Made by a program: the position numbers and the translations under genes
The notes under the pieces: model-generated
The model's input: only the letters and a program-made list of their open reading frames with translations
What the model was told of the DNA's origin: nothing
Databases searched by the model: none
Part shown: positions 35,271-44,486 of the stretch, piece by piece
How the letters are laid out: each line of letters begins with the position of its first letter
Position numbering within the stretch: the stretch's first letter is position 1
Source: Pseudomonas sp. TH43
GTDB taxonomy: Bacteria > Pseudomonadota > Gammaproteobacteria > Pseudomonadales > Pseudomonadaceae
Length of the DNA: 64,000 nucleotides
Direction of reading: 5' to 3'
Assembly: GCF_016650635.1 (NCBI RefSeq)
Contig: NZ_JAEKFI010000003.1
Span: forward strand, 930,001 to 994,000

Positions 35271-37973
35271 ATGCCGCAGGTGGATCCCGAACTCTTCGAC
35301 CGCGGCCAGTTCCAGGCTGAACTGGCCCTGAAAGCGAGTCCTATTGCAGCGTTCAAGAAGGCGATCCGCCAGGCCCGCGACGTGCTCGACACGCGTTTTC
35401 GCAATGGCCGCGACATCCGCCGCCTGATCGAAGACCGTGCCTGGTTCGTCGACAACATCCTGCAAAAGGCCTGGGAGCAGTTCAGCTGGAGCGATGACGC
35501 CGACATCGCGCTGGTCGCGGTCGGCGGCTACGGCCGGGGTGAATTGCACCCGTATTCCGACATCGACTTGCTGATCCTGCTGGACAGCGCCGATCACGAA
35601 GTTTTCCGCGACTCCATCGAACGTTTTCTTACGCTGCTGTGGGACATCGGCCTGGAAGTCGGCCAGAGTGTGCGCTCGGTCGATGAGTGCGCCGAAGAAG
35701 CGCGCGCGGACCTGACGGTGGTCACCAACCTGATGGAAAGCCGCACCATCTGCGGCCCCGAACGCCTGCGCCAGCGCATGCTCGATGTCACCAGCACCGC
35801 CCACATGTGGCCGGCCAAGGAGTTCTTCCTGGCCAAGCGCGCCGAACAGAAGGCCCGTCACCACAAGTACAACGATACCGAATACAACCTGGAACCCAAC
35901 GTCAAAGGCTCACCCGGCGGACTGCGGGATATCCAGACGATTCTTTGGGTTGCCCGGCGCCAGTACGGCACGCTCAACCTGCGCGCCCTAGCCGGCGAAG
36001 GTTTCCTGGTCGAGAGCGAAAACGCCCTGCTCGCCTCCTCGCAGGAATTCCTCTGGAAAGTGCGCTACGCCCTGCACATGCTGGCGGGCCGCTCCGAGGA
36101 TCGGCTGCTGTTCGATCATCAGCGCACCATTGCCGGCTTGCTTGGCTTTGAAGGCGACGATGCCAAACAGGCCGTCGAAAACTTCATGCAGCAATATTTC
36201 CGCGTGGTCATGAGCATTGCTCAGCTCAGCGACCTGATCATCCAGCACTTCGAAGAGGTCATCCTCGCGCCGGAAGACGAAGCGCCGCCACAGCCGATCA
36301 ACTCGCGCTTCCAGTTGCATGACGGCTATATCGAGGCGCGCAACGACAACGTGTTCCGCCGCACGCCGTTCGCCATGCTCGAGATTTTCGTGCTGATGGC
36401 GCAGCAGCCTGAAATCAAAGGCGTGCGCGCCGACACCATTCGTCTGCTGCGCGAGCACCGTCACCTGATCGACGACAACTTCCGTAACGACATTCGCAAC
36501 ACCAGCCTGTTCATCGAGCTGTTCAAGTGCAAAATCGGCATTCACCGCAACCTGCGGCGGATGAACCGTTACGGCATTCTCGGGCGATATCTGCCGGAAT
36601 TCGGCTTTATCGTCGGGCAGATGCAACACGACTTGTTCCACATTTACACAGTCGATGCGCACACGCTGAACCTGATCAAACATCTGCGCAAGTTGCAGTA
36701 CACCCAGGTGTCGGAAAAATTCCCGCTGGCCGCCAAGCTCATGGCCAAGCTGCCCAAGCCCGAACTCATCTACATGGCGGGCCTGTACCACGACATCGGT
36801 AAAGGCCGGCATGGCGACCACTCGGAAATCGGTGCGGTTGATGCCGAGGCGTTCTGCCAGCGCCATCAGTTGCCCGTGTGGGACAGCCGCCTGATTGTCT
36901 GGCTGGTGCAGAACCATCTGGTGATGTCGACCACCGCGCAGCGCAAGGACTTGTCCGACCCGCAGGTGATTCACGACTTCGCGCAAGCGGTTGGCGATGA
37001 AACCCGCCTCGATTACCTCTACGTGTTGACCGTCGCCGACATCAACGCCACCAACCCGACGCTGTGGAACTCATGGCGCGCCAGCCTGTTGCGCCAGCTC
37101 TACACCGAAACCAAGCGTGCCCTGCGCCGAGGTCTGGAAAACCCGGTGGATCGCGAAGAGCAGATCCGCCAGACCCAAAGCGCCGCGCTGGACATTCTGG
37201 TGCGCGGCGGCACCGACCCGGACGACGTCGAACAGTTGTGGGCGCAGTTGGGCGATGACTATTTCCTGCGCCACACTGCTGGCGACGTGGCCTGGCACAG
37301 CGACGCGATCCTGCAGCAGCCGGTCGATGGCGGGCCGCTGGTGCTGATCAAGGAGACCACCCAACGCGAGTTCGAGGGCGGCACGCAGATCTTCATTTAT
37401 GCACCGGACCAGCATGACTTCTTCGCCGTGACCGTGGCGGCGATGGATCAGCTCAACCTGAACATTCACGACGCCCGGGTTATCACGTCGAGCAGCCAGT
37501 TCACCCTCGACACCTACATCGTGCTCGATAACGAAGGTGAATCCATCGGCGACAATCCGGCGCGGGTCAAGCAGATCCGCGAAGGCCTGACCGAAGCGCT
37601 GCGTAATCCGGACGACTATCCGACGATCATCCAGCGTCGCGTGCCGCGTCAGCTCAAGCACTTTGCCTTCGCACCCCAAGTGACGATCCACAACGACGCC
37701 CAGCGCCCGGTGACAGTGCTGGAACTCACCGCACCGGATCGTCCAGGCCTGCTGGCGCGAATCGGCGGGATCTTTCTGGAGTTCGACCTGTCGCTGCAGA
37801 ATGCCAAGATTGCGACCTTGGGCGAGCGGGTGGAAGACGTGTTCTTCATCACCGACGCGCATAACCAACCGTTATCCGACCCGTTGCTGTGCAGCCGTTT
37901 GCAGGATGCGATCGTTGAGCAACTGAGCGTCAATCAGGAACCGGATATCAAGCTTTCGCGAATCAGTATTTGA
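35271..37973 (+). CDS. glnD: Bifunctional PII uridylyltransferase/uridylyl-removing enzyme
   Basis: Nitrogen sensor that uridylylates and deuridylylates PII proteins in response to glutamine. It has 900 residues in the usual order. The nucleotidyltransferase domain holds [17 protein letters not shown] (85-101, Asp97/Asp99). The HD domain holds [16 protein letters not shown] near residue 505. Two ACT domains lie at the C-terminus (from about 705 and 815), the last with [15 protein letters not shown]. All motifs are intact. The same promoter as map probably serves it. Confidence 0.97.
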   Translation: MPQVDPELFDRGQFQAELALKASPIAAFKKAIRQARDVLDTRFRNGRDIRRLIEDRAWFVDNILQKAWEQFSWSDDADIALVAVGGYGRGELHPYSDIDLLILLDSADHEVFRDSIERFLTLLWDIGLEVGQSVRSVDECAEEARADLTVVTNLMESRTICGPERLRQRMLDVTSTAHMWPAKEFFLAKRAEQKARHHKYNDTEYNLEPNVKGSPGGLRDIQTILWVARRQYGTLNLRALAGEGFLVESENALLASSQEFLWKVRYALHMLAGRSEDRLLFDHQRTIAGLLGFEGDDAKQAVENFMQQYFRVVMSIAQLSDLIIQHFEEVILAPEDEAPPQPINSRFQLHDGYIEARNDNVFRRTPFAMLEIFVLMAQQPEIKGVRADTIRLLREHRHLIDDNFRNDIRNTSLFIELFKCKIGIHRNLRRMNRYGILGRYLPEFGFIVGQMQHDLFHIYTVDAHTLNLIKHLRKLQYTQVSEKFPLAAKLMAKLPKPELIYMAGLYHDIGKGRHGDHSEIGAVDAEAFCQRHQLPVWDSRLIVWLVQNHLVMSTTAQRKDLSDPQVIHDFAQAVGDETRLDYLYVLTVADINATNPTLWNSWRASLLRQLYTETKRALRRGLENPVDREEQIRQTQSAALDILVRGGTDPDDVEQLWAQLGDDYFLRHTAGDVAWHSDAILQQPVDGGPLVLIKETTQREFEGGTQIFIYAPDQHDFFAVTVAAMDQLNLNIHDARVITSSSQFTLDTYIVLDNEGESIGDNPARVKQIREGLTEALRNPDDYPTIIQRRVPRQLKHFAFAPQVTIHNDAQRPVTVLELTAPDRPGLLARIGGIFLEFDLSLQNAKIATLGERVEDVFFITDAHNQPLSDPLLCSRLQDAIVEQLSVNQEPDIKLSRISI

Positions 37974-37989
37974 ATCAATGATTTTCCCC

Positions 37990-38122
37990 TGTGGCGAGGG
38001 GATTTATCCCCGTTGGGCTGCGTAGCGGCCCTAAAACCATTCACTGCGATTTGACTGAAAGTCCGCACGCACAGGGTTTACGACTGCTTCGCAGCCGAAC
38101 GGGGATAAATCCCCTCGCCACA
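37990..38122. repeat. Inverted repeat of a second family between glnD and dapC
   Basis: TGTGGCGAGGGGATTTATCC at 37990 and its inverted copy GGATAAATCCCCTCGCCACA ending at 38122 bound a 133-base element. The centre has further paired parts (GGGCTGCGTAGCGGCCC and CTGCTTCGCAGC). The family differs from the GTGGGAGCGAG REPs in the window. It sits between the glnD stop and the dapC start and may act as a transcript-end structure. Confidence 0.85.
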
Positions 38123-38155
38123 ATGGCTCCCCTTTCACACTTAAAAGAGGCCCCA

Positions 38156-39355
38156 ATGAACAACGCTCTGAACCAGCTCCAGCCCTACCCGTTCGAGAAG
38201 CTTCGTGCCTTGCTCGGCACCGTCACGCCGAGCCCGGACAAACGCCCGATCGCCCTGTCGATCGGTGAGCCGAAACACCGCTCGCCAGGTTTTGTCGCGG
38301 AGGCGCTGGCAAACAGTCTGGATCAGATGGCGGTGTACCCGACCACCCTCGGCATTCCAGCCCTGCGCGAAGCCATCGCCGGCTGGTGCGAGCGTCGTTT
38401 CGGCGTGCCGAGCGGCTGGATCGACCCGGCGCGCAACGTGCTGCCGGTCAACGGTACCCGTGAAGCGTTGTTCGCGTTCACCCAGACCGTGGTCAACCGT
38501 GGCGACGACGCGCTGGTGGTCAGCCCGAACCCGTTCTATCAAATCTACGAAGGTGCTGCGTTCCTCGCCGGAGCCAAGCCGCACTACCTGCCGTGCCTCG
38601 ACGAGAACGGCTTCAACCCGGATTTCGATGCGGTTTCGCCGGACATCTGGAAGCGCTGCCAGATCCTGTTCCTGTGCTCGCCGGGCAACCCGACCGGCGC
38701 GCTGATCCCGGTCGATGTGCTGAAAAAACTCATCGCCCTGGCTGACGAATACGACTTCGTGATCGCTGCGGACGAGTGCTACAGCGAGCTGTACTTCGAT
38801 GAGCAAACTCCGCCGCCAGGCCTGCTCACCGCTTGCGTAGAACTGGGCCGCAAGGATTTCAAACGTTGCGTGGTGTTCCACAGCCTGTCCAAGCGCTCGA
38901 ACCTGCCGGGCCTGCGCTCCGGTTTCGTCGCCGGCGACGCCGACATCCTCAAGGGTTTCCTGCTGTATCGCACGTACCACGGCTGCGCGATGCCGGTGCA
39001 AACCCAACTGGCCAGCGTCGCTGCATGGAATGACGAAGTGCATGTACGCGCCAACCGTGCGTTGTATCGCGAGAAGTTCGACGCGGTACTGGAGATTCTC
39101 GGCCCGGTGATGGACGTACAACGTCCGGATGGCAGTTTCTACCTGTGGCCGAATGTGCAAGGCGATGATGCCGCGTTCTGCCGCGACCTGTTCGCCGAAG
39201 AGCACGTGACCGTGGTGCCGGGTTCCTATCTTTCCCGTGACGTGGATGGCGTCAATCCGGGGGCGGGTAGAGTACGGATGGCACTGGTCGCGCCATTGGC
39301 AGAATGCGTGGAAGCCGCAGAACGCATTCGTGACTTCATCACCCGCCAACGATAA
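38156..39355 (+). CDS. dapC: Succinyldiaminopimelate transaminase
   Basis: PLP-dependent fold-type I aminotransferase forming N-succinyl-diaminopimelate in the succinylase branch of lysine/DAP synthesis. The start at 38156 (MNNALNQLQPYPFEKLRALL) gives 399 residues and follows AAAAGAGG. The PLP lysine is Lys246 in SLSKRSNLPGLRSGFVAGD, and CSPGNPTGALIP precedes it. dapD and dapE, catalysing adjacent steps, lie 5 and 12 kb downstream. A palindrome at 39363-39387 follows the stop. Confidence 0.94.
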   Translation: MNNALNQLQPYPFEKLRALLGTVTPSPDKRPIALSIGEPKHRSPGFVAEALANSLDQMAVYPTTLGIPALREAIAGWCERRFGVPSGWIDPARNVLPVNGTREALFAFTQTVVNRGDDALVVSPNPFYQIYEGAAFLAGAKPHYLPCLDENGFNPDFDAVSPDIWKRCQILFLCSPGNPTGALIPVDVLKKLIALADEYDFVIAADECYSELYFDEQTPPPGLLTACVELGRKDFKRCVVFHSLSKRSNLPGLRSGFVAGDADILKGFLLYRTYHGCAMPVQTQLASVAAWNDEVHVRANRALYREKFDAVLEILGPVMDVQRPDGSFYLWPNVQGDDAAFCRDLFAEEHVTVVPGSYLSRDVDGVNPGAGRVRMALVAPLAECVEAAERIRDFITRQR

Positions 39356-39362
39356 GTACTCC

Positions 39363-39387
39363 ACCGTGCCAGCAATACTGGCACGGT
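39363..39387 (+). terminator. Hairpin after dapC
   Basis: ACCGTGCCAG (39363-39372) and CTGGCACGGT (39378-39387) form a perfect 10-bp stem with loop CAATA, seven bases past the dapC stop. The following AACTTTCC gives only a weak T-run. It is a probable transcript end for map-glnD-dapC. Confidence 0.7.
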
Positions 39388-39519
39388 AACTTTCCATATC
39401 AAGAAACACTTCCAACGTATATATAAATCCACTTCTCACCGAGAGACGTTTACTCTTCCGGTGCGCACTTTCCTGTGCCTGATAACAAACCAACCACAAC
39501 TTCATGGAAGAAGTAAAAC

Positions 39520-40248
39520 ATGAATACCCTTCAAGACTGCACGCTCGTTCAATGGCCGGATGATCAAGCGGCCTATGAAGCCGCCATCAATGAAACTCCG
39601 GCGAATGCAGGTACTCGCAATAGCGGCCGTTCCAAACGTTCGCTTATCAACTATTCCAAACTATGGGCGAATGGTCGCACCTTAAAGATTGCGTTCATTG
39701 ATGAGGTCGATGCGGATCACAAACAGAAAATCATCGACGCTGCCAGTCGCTGGTTACCGTTTATCAACCTTACTTTCGATTTCGTTGATGATCTGCAAGG
39801 CGATATTCGTATCGCCACGAAGAACAACGACAACAGCTCCATGCTCGGCACAGACGCGTTACTCATTCATCCGGACTGGCCCACCATGAACCTTGGGGTC
39901 ACAACCGACCATGAGGATTTCGATGTCATCGTCACCCATGAATTTGGCCACGCACTGGGTGCCATGCATGAGCATCAACACCCGAAAGCCAACATTCCCT
40001 GGGATAAACCGAAGGTGTACGAATTTTATCAGAATCGCGAAATGAACCCGCTGACCCGCGCGCAAGTCGACCAAAACATGCTCACGCCCTTCGGGACCAT
40101 CGAGGCGATTTATACCGATTACGATCGCAAATCCATCATGCATCATCCCGTCGCTAAAACGCTGACTCTGGGAGACTGGGAAAACCCAATCAATCGGACA
40201 ATCAGCAAGAAAGACAAAAAGATGATGGCATTACTTTATCCGCGCTGA
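39520..40248 (+). CDS. Metzincin-type zinc metallopeptidase, first of a tandem pair
   Basis: A 242-residue protein with the metzincin/astacin-like zinc site HEFGHALGAMHEH (His140, Glu141, His144, His150) and a Met-turn SIMHH (205-209). The position after the Met-turn His, where astacins have a zinc-contacting Tyr, is His209 here. There is no signal peptide or membrane segment, and only one Cys (residue 7), so the astacin disulfides are absent. GGAAGAAG precedes the ATG. Base composition is lower than around it: 43-50 % GC on two lines counted, against about 63 % in dapC. A diverged copy lies downstream. The substrate and whether it leaves the cell are unknown. Confidence 0.85.
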   Translation: MNTLQDCTLVQWPDDQAAYEAAINETPANAGTRNSGRSKRSLINYSKLWANGRTLKIAFIDEVDADHKQKIIDAASRWLPFINLTFDFVDDLQGDIRIATKNNDNSSMLGTDALLIHPDWPTMNLGVTTDHEDFDVIVTHEFGHALGAMHEHQHPKANIPWDKPKVYEFYQNREMNPLTRAQVDQNMLTPFGTIEAIYTDYDRKSIMHHPVAKTLTLGDWENPINRTISKKDKKMMALLYPR

Positions 40249-40284
40249 GCACTGACTAAAACAATGAAACAAGGAAGTTACAAC

Positions 40285-40350
40285 ATGCTTATCAAATCAA
40301 CTTGCATCACCTGCATCCGTCTTAACACTCGCATGGAGCAAGATGCATAA
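40285..40350 (+). CDS. Possible leader peptide before the second metallopeptidase
   Basis: A 21-codon frame starts at an ATG preceded by AAGGAAG and ends in TAA, which overlaps the ATG of the second metallopeptidase (TAATG). The peptide begins MLIKSTCITCIRLNTR. It could be a translational-coupling leader. It could equally be the decayed N-terminus of the duplicated gene, since the bases around its ATG resemble those at the first copy's start. Whether it is made is unknown. Confidence 0.35.
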   Translation: MLIKSTCITCIRLNTRMEQDA

Positions 40351-40991
40351 TGTGGGCCAAAAACAACCCCTCCAAACTCTGGACGCCTGGTCAGACTTTG
40401 CGCATCGCTTTCCTCAACGGTACAGAGGAATTCAAGACTGCCACTATCGCTGCGGCCAACAATTGGCTGCCACACATCAATTTGAAGTTCGATTTCGTTG
40501 AAGGTATAGAAGGCGACATCCGCATACTCAGCAGGGAAGGCGAATTTTCGTCCAGCATCGGTACCGATGCACTGCTCAAAATCGACGAACAAACGATGAC
40601 GCTCTGGCCCCACTCACCCATTCATGCTCGTTATTTCGCCGCCAATGTGATGCATGAGTTCGGTCACATGCTGGGCGCAGAGCATGAACAGACCAACCCT
40701 ACGGCAAACATACCTTGGGACAAACCAGCCTTTTACAAGCAACATGGGCTGACTGCCCAGCCTGAAGAAGATGACGCCCAGGCGAGCGCCACGCGTCAAA
40801 GACTGCACGATTGGTATCTTGATCGTGCAGCTCCCAGTGAAAGCATTTATTCCGAGTACGACCGCAAGTCGATCATGCACTACGTCATCCATCAGTCCTG
40901 GACCGAGGGCGGCTTTCAGAACTTTTTGAATCTGGTTCTCAGCGAGAAGGATAAAGCCTTCATGGCAAAGGCCTATCCCTGTCCGGTATAA
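40350..40991 (+). CDS. Metzincin-type zinc metallopeptidase, second of the pair, shorter N-terminus
   Basis: A 213-residue paralogue of the gene upstream. The zinc site is HEFGHMLGAEHEQ (His102, Glu103, His106, His112), and the Met-turn is SIMHY (174-178) with the Tyr expected in astacins. Shared blocks include SKLW, GDIRI, SS.GTDALL and ANIPWDKP. It lacks about 40 N-terminal residues of the first copy. There is no visible ribosome-binding site before its ATG, so translation may depend on the short frame that overlaps it (TAATG). An insertion of about 15 residues rich in Asp/Glu/Gln follows the zinc site. The only Cys is near the C-terminus. It ends 12 bases from the convergent antiporter gene. 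Confidence 0.82.
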   Translation: MWAKNNPSKLWTPGQTLRIAFLNGTEEFKTATIAAANNWLPHINLKFDFVEGIEGDIRILSREGEFSSSIGTDALLKIDEQTMTLWPHSPIHARYFAANVMHEFGHMLGAEHEQTNPTANIPWDKPAFYKQHGLTAQPEEDDAQASATRQRLHDWYLDRAAPSESIYSEYDRKSIMHYVIHQSWTEGGFQNFLNLVLSEKDKAFMAKAYPCPV

Positions 40992-41003
40992 ACCCGAAAT
41001 CGG

Positions 41004-42635
41004 CTATTTCACCTGACCCAGATTCGCTTCACTCAAATCAAGCTCACCCAGCACCTCACGCAATACGTCATCGCCAATCTCGTGATGACGGCTAAGGCTA
41101 TAGAGTTCCAGGCGTTGCGCCCGCAGCGCCTTCAAACGCAAACGCCGTTCCAGCAGGTCCATCTGAAACGCCATCGCCTGGGCTTCGGCGGAATCGTTGA
41201 ACACTTCGAGCTGATGACGATATTCGGACATGATCCGCGCCTTGAGCTCCGCTGCCAGCGCCGCGTGTGCGGCATCCTGCGGCGGCAGCTCTTCGGTTTC
41301 CAGCGCGTGGATCGCCGCTTCGGCGGTCTTGCGCCAGGCATCGCGGACTTCCTGGCGGCGCTTGTCGTCCGGGCTCTTTTCGATTCCGCGCAGCAACAGT
41401 GGCAGCGCGATGCACGCCGACACCAGTGATAGCAAGATCACCCCCGCGGCGATGAAGATCAGCAAGTCGCGCTCGGGAAATGCGTCCGCCCCCATCAACA
41501 TCGGCACCGACATCACACCCGCCAGCGTCACCGCGCCGCGCACACCGCCAACCGTCAGCAACCAGCAGGAACGTGCGGTTGGCACTTGAGTCAGCTCGCC
41601 TTTACCGCGCCAACGCCGCAGCAATACCGACAAACGCCAGATGCTCTGCACCCAGATAAACCGCAGCAATACCAACGCGAGGAAGATCGCCACGACGTCG
41701 AGGCCGCGATAGAACAATGTTGGCCACAACGTCGGTTCATGGCTGACCACGGCTTTGATGATGTCCGGCAATTGCAGACCGAGCAGCAGGAAGATCAACC
41801 CGTTGAAGGCGAATTCCAGCAGTGACCAGACGCTGCGATTGAGCAAGCGGGTGCTGGTCTGACGTGGCAGCAGATCGAGCCAGCTCTGCATCATCCCAGC
41901 CGCCACCGCCGAAAGAATGCCCGACACGCCGAGGCGTTCAGCCAATACATAAGCAGCGAACGGCAGCAGCAACATGAACACCACGTGGGTCGCCGGGTCG
42001 TCCCAGCCGCGCGCGATCATCCACGCACGCAAACGCCCGACCAGCCAACTCAACGCCACGCCGACCGCCAAACCGCCAAGCGCCACCACGACAAAGGTCA
42101 GGCTGGCGTTGGTCAGCGAGAACACCCCGGTAATTGCTGCGGCCAAGGCGAACTTGAACGTCACCAGACCCGAGGCATCGTTCATCAGCGCTTCGCCCTG
42201 CAACATATGCATCAATGGCGTGGGCAAACGGTTTTGCGAAATTGCCGAGACGGCCACGGCATCCGTTGGCGACAGAACAGCGGCCAATGCGAAAGCCACC
42301 GGCAGTGGAATCGTCGGCAGCAACCAGTGGATGAAATACCCGGCCCCCACCACCGTGAACAGCACCAGCCCGACCGCCAGCGTCAGAATCGGCCCACGCA
42401 AATGCCAGAGTTCACGTTTGGGCATGCGCCAACCATCGGAAAAGAGCAGCGGCGGCAAGAACAGAAACAGGAACAGTTCGGGATCAAGGGCGACATGCAG
42501 CCCCAGCGTCGGCCAGGCCAGCAAGGCACCGGCGGCGATCTGCACCAGAGGCAGCGGCAGCGGGATGACGCGCCCGACCAAACGCGAGATGCTGACCAAC
42601 ATCAGCAGGATCAGGACGGTGTAAGCAGTTTGCAT
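41004..42635 (-). CDS. Na+/H+ antiporter, CPA1 family
   Basis: Inner-membrane cation/proton antiporter of 543 residues. About twelve hydrophobic segments fill residues 1-400, followed by a charged cytoplasmic tail of about 130 residues. The CPA1 ion-binding motifs are visible as AAVLSPTDAVAVSAI and GEALMNDASGLVTFKFALA, with the essential Asp of the ND pair. It resembles the NhaP/YjcE group; ion preference cannot be read from sequence. It is convergent with the second metallopeptidase and has a REPIN upstream. Confidence 0.92.
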   Translation of the reverse strand: MQTAYTVLILLMLVSISRLVGRVIPLPLPLVQIAAGALLAWPTLGLHVALDPELFLFLFLPPLLFSDGWRMPKRELWHLRGPILTLAVGLVLFTVVGAGYFIHWLLPTIPLPVAFALAAVLSPTDAVAVSAISQNRLPTPLMHMLQGEALMNDASGLVTFKFALAAAITGVFSLTNASLTFVVVALGGLAVGVALSWLVGRLRAWMIARGWDDPATHVVFMLLLPFAAYVLAERLGVSGILSAVAAGMMQSWLDLLPRQTSTRLLNRSVWSLLEFAFNGLIFLLLGLQLPDIIKAVVSHEPTLWPTLFYRGLDVVAIFLALVLLRFIWVQSIWRLSVLLRRWRGKGELTQVPTARSCWLLTVGGVRGAVTLAGVMSVPMLMGADAFPERDLLIFIAAGVILLSLVSACIALPLLLRGIEKSPDDKRRQEVRDAWRKTAEAAIHALETEELPPQDAAHAALAAELKARIMSEYRHQLEVFNDSAEAQAMAFQMDLLERRLRLKALRAQRLELYSLSRHHEIGDDVLREVLGELDLSEANLGQVK

Positions 42636-42738
42636 AAAGCGAAAATCTCAGACGATCGACAGCGTTGAACTGCCATATTAGCCGCTTAGGCTGCGTAAGA
42701 CCGTTGCACCTATGTCGCAGCCCTGCAACATATCCCCT

Positions 42739-42828
42739 TGTAGGAGTGAGCCTGCTCGCGATAACGGTTTAACGTTCAACAAAGTCAGTGGCAGGTAAAT
42801 CGCCATCGCGAGCAGGCTCACTCCTACA
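42739..42828. repeat. REPIN between the antiporter and the ArsC-like gene
   Basis: TGTAGGAGTGAGCCTGCTCG (42739-42758) and its inverted copy CGAGCAGGCTCACTCCTACA (42809-42828) bound a 90-base element. The outer arms read TGTAGGAGTGAG instead of TGTGGGAGCGAG, a variant of the main family, changed in matching fashion on both arms. It lies in a divergent intergenic region, not after a stop codon. Confidence 0.88.
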
Positions 42829-42929
42829 GGGTTTTGCGGTGGGAAATCGACCTCAGGCGCCGCGAAACCGTTTGGTCATGGCATAATCCGACACCATTTT
42901 TCTCCAGCACCAGTAAAGGGGGCGATTCC

Positions 42930-43292
42930 TTGACCGATTCAAGTAAAACGTTGCACCTTTTCGGCATCAAAGCCTGCGACACCATGAAGAAGGCGCGCAC
43001 CTGGCTCGATGAACACGCTGTCAGCTATGACTTTCACGATTACAAAACCGCCGGTATCGACCGCGAACACCTGACTCAGTGGTGTGACGAGCACGGCTGG
43101 CAAACGGTGTTGAACCGCGCAGGCACGACCTTTCGCAAACTCGACGACGAACGCAAAGCCGATCTCGACCAATCGAAAGCCATCGAACTGATGCTCGCTC
43201 AACCCTCGATGATCAAGCGCCCGGTGCTCGATCTCGGTGACCGAACCCTGATTGGCTTCAAGCCAGATATCTACGCGGCCGCTCTGAAGTAA
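42930..43292 (+). CDS. ArsC/Spx-like reductase family protein (YffB type)
   Basis: A 120-residue thioredoxin-fold protein of the ArsC family, YffB subgroup. A TTG start at 42930 is chosen because AAAGGGGGCG lies just upstream and the homologous sequence begins there (LHLFGIKACDTMKKARTWL). The single N-terminal Cys in KACDTMKKA is the family's reactive position, and RPVLDLGDRTLIGF near the C-terminus is also typical. A true arsenate-reductase role is doubtful for YffB members. It is followed by dapD after 31 bases, a conserved pairing. Confidence 0.88.
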   Translation: MTDSSKTLHLFGIKACDTMKKARTWLDEHAVSYDFHDYKTAGIDREHLTQWCDEHGWQTVLNRAGTTFRKLDDERKADLDQSKAIELMLAQPSMIKRPVLDLGDRTLIGFKPDIYAAALK

Positions 43293-43323
43293 GCAGCCCG
43301 TCACTCTTTGTAGAGGTATTCAC

Positions 43324-44358
43324 ATGTCCAACTCCCTGTTCAGCATTGCCTTCGGTGTCGGCACGCAAAACCGTCAAGGCGCCTGGCTCGAAGTGTTCTA
43401 CGCACAGCCACTGCTCAATCCTTCGGCCGAACTGGTCGCTGCCGTTGCGCCGATCCTTGGTTACACCGAAGGCAACCAGGCCATCACCTTCACCACCGCA
43501 CAGGCTGCGCAACTGGCTGAAGCGGTCAAGGGCATCGACGCCGTTCAAGGCAAACTGCTGACCCGTCTGGCCGAGAGCCACAAACCGCTGGTCGCCACCC
43601 TGCTGGCTGAAGACGCGCAGTTGACCTCGACGCCTGAGGCCTACCTCAAGCTGCACCTGCTGTCGCACCGTCTGGTCAAGCCGCATGGCGTGAGCCTGGC
43701 CGGGATTTTCCCGCTGCTGCCAAACGTAGCGTGGACCAGCCAGGGCGCGATCGACCTGAGCGAACTGACCGAAATGCAACTGGAAGCCCGTCTGCGTGGC
43801 GAGCTGCTGGAAGTGTTCTCGGTGGACAAGTTCCCGAAAATGACCGACTACGTGGTACCGGCCGGCGTGCGCATCGCTGATGCCGCGCGTCTGCGCCTGG
43901 GCGCTTACGTCGGTGAAGGCACCACCGTGATGCACGAAGGTTTCATCAACTTCAACGCTGGCACCGAAGGCCCGGGCATGATCGAAGGCCGCGTATCCGC
44001 TGGCGTCTTCGTCGGCAAGGGTTCGGACCTGGGCGGCGGTTGCTCGACCATGGGCACCCTGTCGGGCGGTGGCAACATCGTGATCAAGGTTGGCGAAGGC
44101 TGCCTGATCGGCGCCAACGCCGGTATCGGTATTCCGTTGGGCGACCGCAACACTGTTGAGTCTGGCCTGTACGTCACCGCCGGCACCAAGGTTGCTTTGC
44201 TGGACGAGAACAACAACCTGGTCAAAGTCGTGAAGGCGCGTGAGCTGGCGGGTCAGACCGACCTGCTGTTCCGTCGCAATTCTGAAACCGGTGCTGTGGA
44301 ATGCAAAACCCACAAATCGGCGATCGAACTGAACGAAGCGCTGCACGCTCACAACTAA
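43324..44358 (+). CDS. dapD: Tetrahydrodipicolinate N-succinyltransferase
   Basis: Succinylates tetrahydrodipicolinate with succinyl-CoA, entering the succinylase branch of lysine and diaminopimelate synthesis. The 344 residues have an N-terminal domain and a left-handed beta-helix with hexapeptide repeats, including GAYVGEGTTVMHEGFINFNA, GAN and LSGGGNIVIKVGEGCLIGAN. This is the longer DapD type seen in pseudomonads. TAGAGGT precedes the start. Its product is transaminated by DapC and desuccinylated by DapE, both in this window. Confidence 0.95.
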   Translation: MSNSLFSIAFGVGTQNRQGAWLEVFYAQPLLNPSAELVAAVAPILGYTEGNQAITFTTAQAAQLAEAVKGIDAVQGKLLTRLAESHKPLVATLLAEDAQLTSTPEAYLKLHLLSHRLVKPHGVSLAGIFPLLPNVAWTSQGAIDLSELTEMQLEARLRGELLEVFSVDKFPKMTDYVVPAGVRIADAARLRLGAYVGEGTTVMHEGFINFNAGTEGPGMIEGRVSAGVFVGKGSDLGGGCSTMGTLSGGGNIVIKVGEGCLIGANAGIGIPLGDRNTVESGLYVTAGTKVALLDENNNLVKVVKARELAGQTDLLFRRNSETGAVECKTHKSAIELNEALHAHN

Positions 44359-44372
44359 GTGCCGCAGGCACT

Positions 44373-44444
44373 TGTGGGAGCGAGCCTGCTCGCGAAGCTT
44401 TTGGCGTCCATATGGGCGCCTTCGCGAGCAGGCTCGCTCCCACA
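44373..44444. repeat. REPIN between dapD and csdA
   Basis: TGTGGGAGCGAGCCTGCTCG (44373-44392) and the inverted copy CGAGCAGGCTCGCTCCCACA (44425-44444) with a short centre (GCTTTTGGCGTCCATATGGGCGCC region). It begins 14 bases after the dapD stop. The arms are perfect. Confidence 0.9.
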
Positions 44445-44486
44445 GTGTCTTGTGTACACCCCGCCCAAGTTCACAGGGCTGAACAG

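Noticed and set aside
39356..40991. Genomic island containing the metallopeptidases
   Set aside because: Only two genes have low GC. There is no integrase, tRNA junction or flanking direct repeat, so an island claim is not supported, although transfer is possible.
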